From: an uncultured Oscillospiraceae bacterium
GTDB taxonomy: Bacteria; Bacillota; Clostridia; Oscillospirales; Oscillospiraceae
DNA: 5,913 nt
Assembly: GCA_900752305.1 (NCBI GenBank)
Contig: CAADUV010000253.1
Coordinates: 1 to 5,913, forward strand
Direction of reading: 5' to 3'
Shown here: positions 4,065-5,913 of the stretch, one piece after another
Position numbering within the stretch: position 1 is the stretch's first letter
Layout: the number at the start of each line of letters is the position of its first letter
Position numbers and translations under genes: made by a program
The notes under the pieces: model-generated
Seen by the model: the letters and a program-made list of their open reading frames with translations, nothing else
Told to the model about the DNA's origin: nothing
Database searches by the model: none

Positions 4065-5645
4065 TCAACCCTGCCCAGCCACCGCTTCCGCCACCCGGAT
4101 GCCGTCCACAGCAGCGCTCATGATGCCGCCAGCGTAGCCGCAGCCCTCGCCGCAGGGGAAGATGCCCCGGAGGGCGCACTGGTATCCTTCGTCCCGCAAG
4201 ATCTTCACGGGCGAAGAAGAACGAGTCTCCACCCCGGTGAGCACCGCCTCCGGATGGGCGAAGCCGTGAACTTTCCGGTCTAACAGAGGCAGAGCCTCCC
4301 GCAACGTGTCGGTGACATACTGGGGCAGGCAGTCACGCAGGTCGGTCCAGGTGACGCCGGGCTGATAGGTGGGACGGATGGCGCCCACATGAGTGGACGG
4401 ACGCCCCTGCAAAAAGTCCCCCACCAGCTGCGCCGGTGCGCGGAACCCACCGCCGCCCAGCAGGTAGGCGCTGTGCTCCCACTGCTCCTGGAACCGGACG
4501 CCAGCCAGCACGTCCCCTGCGCCGAAATCCTCCGGGTTGACCCCCACCAAGAAGCCGCCGTTGATGTTCTGGCCGTCTCGTGCCCGGTAGCTCATGCCGT
4601 TGGTGACCAGGTGCTCCGGCGTGGACGCGGACGCCACTACCTGACCGCCGGGGCAGACGCAGAAGGAAAAGGCACTGCGGCCGCTGGGCAGGTGGCAGGA
4701 GAGGCGGTAGTCGCTGGGGGGCAGGTGCGCCCAGGCGTCGCCGTACTGGGCTTGGCTGATGGCGGCTTGGTCATGCTCGATGCGGACGCCGATGGCGAAG
4801 GCTTTGCGCTCCATGGGGACGCCGGCTCGGTGGAGAAGGGAAAAGGTGTCTCGGGCGGAGTGGCCGGGCGCCAATACGAGGACATCAGTGGTGAGGTCGT
4901 AGGTGCCCTCCGGACTGGTGACGGTGAGACCGGTCAGGCGGCCGGTCTCCTGGCGGAGACCGGTGAGCTGGTGGCCGAAGCGGACATCGCAGCCCAAGCG
5001 AATCAGCTCCAGCCGGATGTTCCGCACCACTTGGCGGAGGACGTCAGTGCCCACATGGGGACGGAAGGAATGGGCGATGTCCTCCGGTGCGCCCATTTCA
5101 ATGAAGGTGTCCAAAACAGTGCCGATGCGGGGGTCATGGGTGCCGGTGGTCAGCTTGCCGTCAGAGAAGGTGCCTGCGCCGCCCTCACCGAACTGGACGT
5201 TGGTGGTGGCGTCCAGCTGACCGGTGCGCCAGAACTGCTCCACTTTTTGCGTCCGCTCCTCCACCGGTGCGCCCCGCTCCAGGACGATGGAGGGGATGCC
5301 GTTCCGTGCCAAGTACAGGGCGGCGAACAGACCGGCAGGCCCCATGCCCACCACCACGGGGGGCTGGGTGCTGGTGCGCTGGACGGGTGGGAACTGGTAG
5401 GGCTTGCGCGCCACCAGCTTGATCTGATTGGAGTTCGTCTCTTTGACCAGCTCCCTTTCCCCCTCCGCTTCCACGTCCACGGAGAGGACAAAGTGCAGGT
5501 CGGACTTTTTCCGAGCGTCCACCGACTGTTTGACCAGGTGGATGGCCTGGATGCCGCTGCGGGTGCGCAGGAGCTTGCACACCTTCTTTTCCAGCTGTTC
5601 CGACTGGTAGTCGAGGGGCATCCGGATATTGCTGATGCGAATCAT
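4065..5645 (-). CDS. FAD-dependent oxidoreductase, COG2509-type, substrate unknown
   Basis: A cytoplasmic flavoprotein of 526 residues, near the family's usual length. The N-terminal 90 residues (MIRISNIRMPLDY...) form the small domain characteristic of this uncharacterised group. The FAD-binding Rossmann motif follows at PVVVGMGPAGLFAALYLA (about 96-113), with Glu123 in VLERG placed to bind the adenosine ribose. GGAGTFSDGKLTTG lies near 155-168, and the second FAD contact, PCGEGCGYAGGIMSAAVDGI, is near the C-terminus (about 497-516). No physiological substrate is known for the group, so none is assigned. ATG 5645 has AAGGAG 6 nt upstream. It is codirectional with, and upstream of, rpsB but has its own probable promoter; the divergent gene beyond 5763 is on the other strand. 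No frameshift or missing motif is seen. Confidence 0.92.
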   Translation of the reverse strand: MIRISNIRMPLDYQSEQLEKKVCKLLRTRSGIQAIHLVKQSVDARKKSDLHFVLSVDVEAEGERELVKETNSNQIKLVARKPYQFPPVQRTSTQPPVVVGMGPAGLFAALYLARNGIPSIVLERGAPVEERTQKVEQFWRTGQLDATTNVQFGEGGAGTFSDGKLTTGTHDPRIGTVLDTFIEMGAPEDIAHSFRPHVGTDVLRQVVRNIRLELIRLGCDVRFGHQLTGLRQETGRLTGLTVTSPEGTYDLTTDVLVLAPGHSARDTFSLLHRAGVPMERKAFAIGVRIEHDQAAISQAQYGDAWAHLPPSDYRLSCHLPSGRSAFSFCVCPGGQVVASASTPEHLVTNGMSYRARDGQNINGGFLVGVNPEDFGAGDVLAGVRFQEQWEHSAYLLGGGGFRAPAQLVGDFLQGRPSTHVGAIRPTYQPGVTWTDLRDCLPQYVTDTLREALPLLDRKVHGFAHPEAVLTGVETRSSSPVKILRDEGYQCALRGIFPCGEGCGYAGGIMSAAVDGIRVAEAVAGQG

Positions 5646-5664
5646 CTTGTTCTCCTTACCTTAT

Positions 5665-5670
5665 ATTATA
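5665..5670 (-). promoter_or_regulatory. Possible -10 element of the flavoprotein gene
   Basis: The minus strand shows a perfect TATAAT 19 nt upstream of the ATG, in an AT-rich patch. A 17-nt spacer would place ATGGTA at -35, which is a poor match. The start would be near 5658, leaving a very short leader that begins almost at the ribosome binding site. Confidence 0.45.
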
Positions 5671-5762
5671 AAATCCAACCCCTAGTGTACCATGTCTTTC
5701 CCCCACCGGCAACCGGCATTTCCGTCTGAAAACGGTCATAGGCTGTTGGGGAGGTGATGGGA

Positions 5763-5913
5763 TTGGTGGGTTATCTGGTCTGGCGGGAACGGGGGTGGCG
5801 CATCCGCTATTTTGAGGAGGAGCTATACCACGTCCCCCTGTGGCGGGTGGAGCTGCCTAAGAACAACCACCCCGACCGCACCATACAGCGTGCCCTCCCC
5901 CCCCCCCGCCGCC
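5763..5913 (+). CDS. Partial hypothetical protein, N-terminal 50 residues only
   Basis: An open plus-strand frame runs from about 5757 to the window edge. GGGGAGG at 5748-5754 is a strong Shine-Dalgarno. ATG 5757 is only 2 nt behind it, whereas TTG 5763 has an 8-nt spacer, so TTG is preferred (GTG 5766 is also possible). The visible peptide is rich in Arg, Trp and Glu (LVWRERGWRIRYFEEELYH, then VPLWRVELPKNNHPDR). There is no signal peptide or membrane segment. I do not recognise the family. Near the edge the frame crosses a run of 11 C, so residues after about 44 are unreliable. The gene is divergent from the flavoprotein across an intergenic gap of about 115 bp that shows no clear plus-strand promoter. 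Confidence 0.55.
   Translation, partial: MVGYLVWRERGWRIRYFEEELYHVPLWRVELPKNNHPDRTIQRALPPPRR
5897..5907 (+). repeat. Homopolymer run of 11 C inside a coding frame
   Basis: Eleven consecutive C lie near the right edge, within the frame of the partial plus-strand gene, followed by GCCGCC. Such a tract can slip in replication and switch frame, but it is also a common sequencing or assembly error site. Confidence 0.9.

Noticed and set aside
4389..5729. 446-codon open frame on the plus strand
   Set aside because: It lies almost wholly antisense to the FAD-dependent oxidoreductase, whose motifs and ribosome binding site are clear. The plus frame has a low-complexity Gly/Ala/Val/Leu composition typical of a GC-rich shadow.

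Overview
The window looks like chromosomal DNA from a GC-rich member of the Clostridia. The low-level clues are strong AGGAGG-type ribosome binding sites, sigma-A promoters, an rpsB-tsf operon with clostridial-type proteins, and a COG2509-type flavoprotein. Oscillospirales-like gut Clostridia would fit, but genus assignment is inference. Almost everything is on the minus strand, so the window is best read from right to left.

The right part (about 2018-5913) is housekeeping. A partial, unidentified gene starts on the plus strand at about 5763 and runs off the end through an 11-C tract. Divergent from it lies a complete 526-residue FAD-dependent oxidoreductase of unknown substrate (4065-5645). 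Next comes a sigma-A promoter (3983-4011), then rpsB (ribosomal protein S2), an intercistronic hairpin, tsf (elongation factor Ts) and a strong intrinsic terminator (2018-2048). The pyrH/frr genes that often follow tsf in Clostridia do not follow here.

The middle part (about 1592-1993) has no conventional long gene, but it is highly organised. A TTGACA-17-TAAAAT promoter on the minus strand drives an mRNA of about 360 nt. That mRNA carries a 36-codon holin-like/TxpA-like membrane peptide frame with a good Shine-Dalgarno but an ATC where a start codon is expected, and it ends at an intrinsic terminator. A TTGACA-18-TATAGT promoter on the plus strand drives a convergent RNA of about 64 nt that covers the end of the peptide gene and ends at its own hairpin. 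This is the architecture of a type I toxin-antitoxin module.

The left part (1-1506) looks like the beginning of a ribosomally made peptide (RiPP) cluster. Two tiny paralogous genes encode peptides of 39 and 46 residues. Both have an acidic leader with the shared motif FEELE(T/S)VE(D/E)L, a Gly/Val/Ile/Ala-rich hydrophobic core, and a C-terminal Val-Thr. They sit behind an extended -10 promoter overlapped by nested palindromes. They are followed by a gene that runs off the left edge. It encodes a degenerate class I methyltransferase-like domain, apparently missing its SAM-binding glycine loop, joined to a domain resembling the cobalamin-binding domain of B12 radical-SAM enzymes. The precursors resemble daptide-type RiPPs, whose C-terminal Thr is converted to a dimethylated diamine; proteusin-like or unmodified bacteriocin-like peptides are alternatives. 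The enzymes needed to decide lie beyond the left edge.
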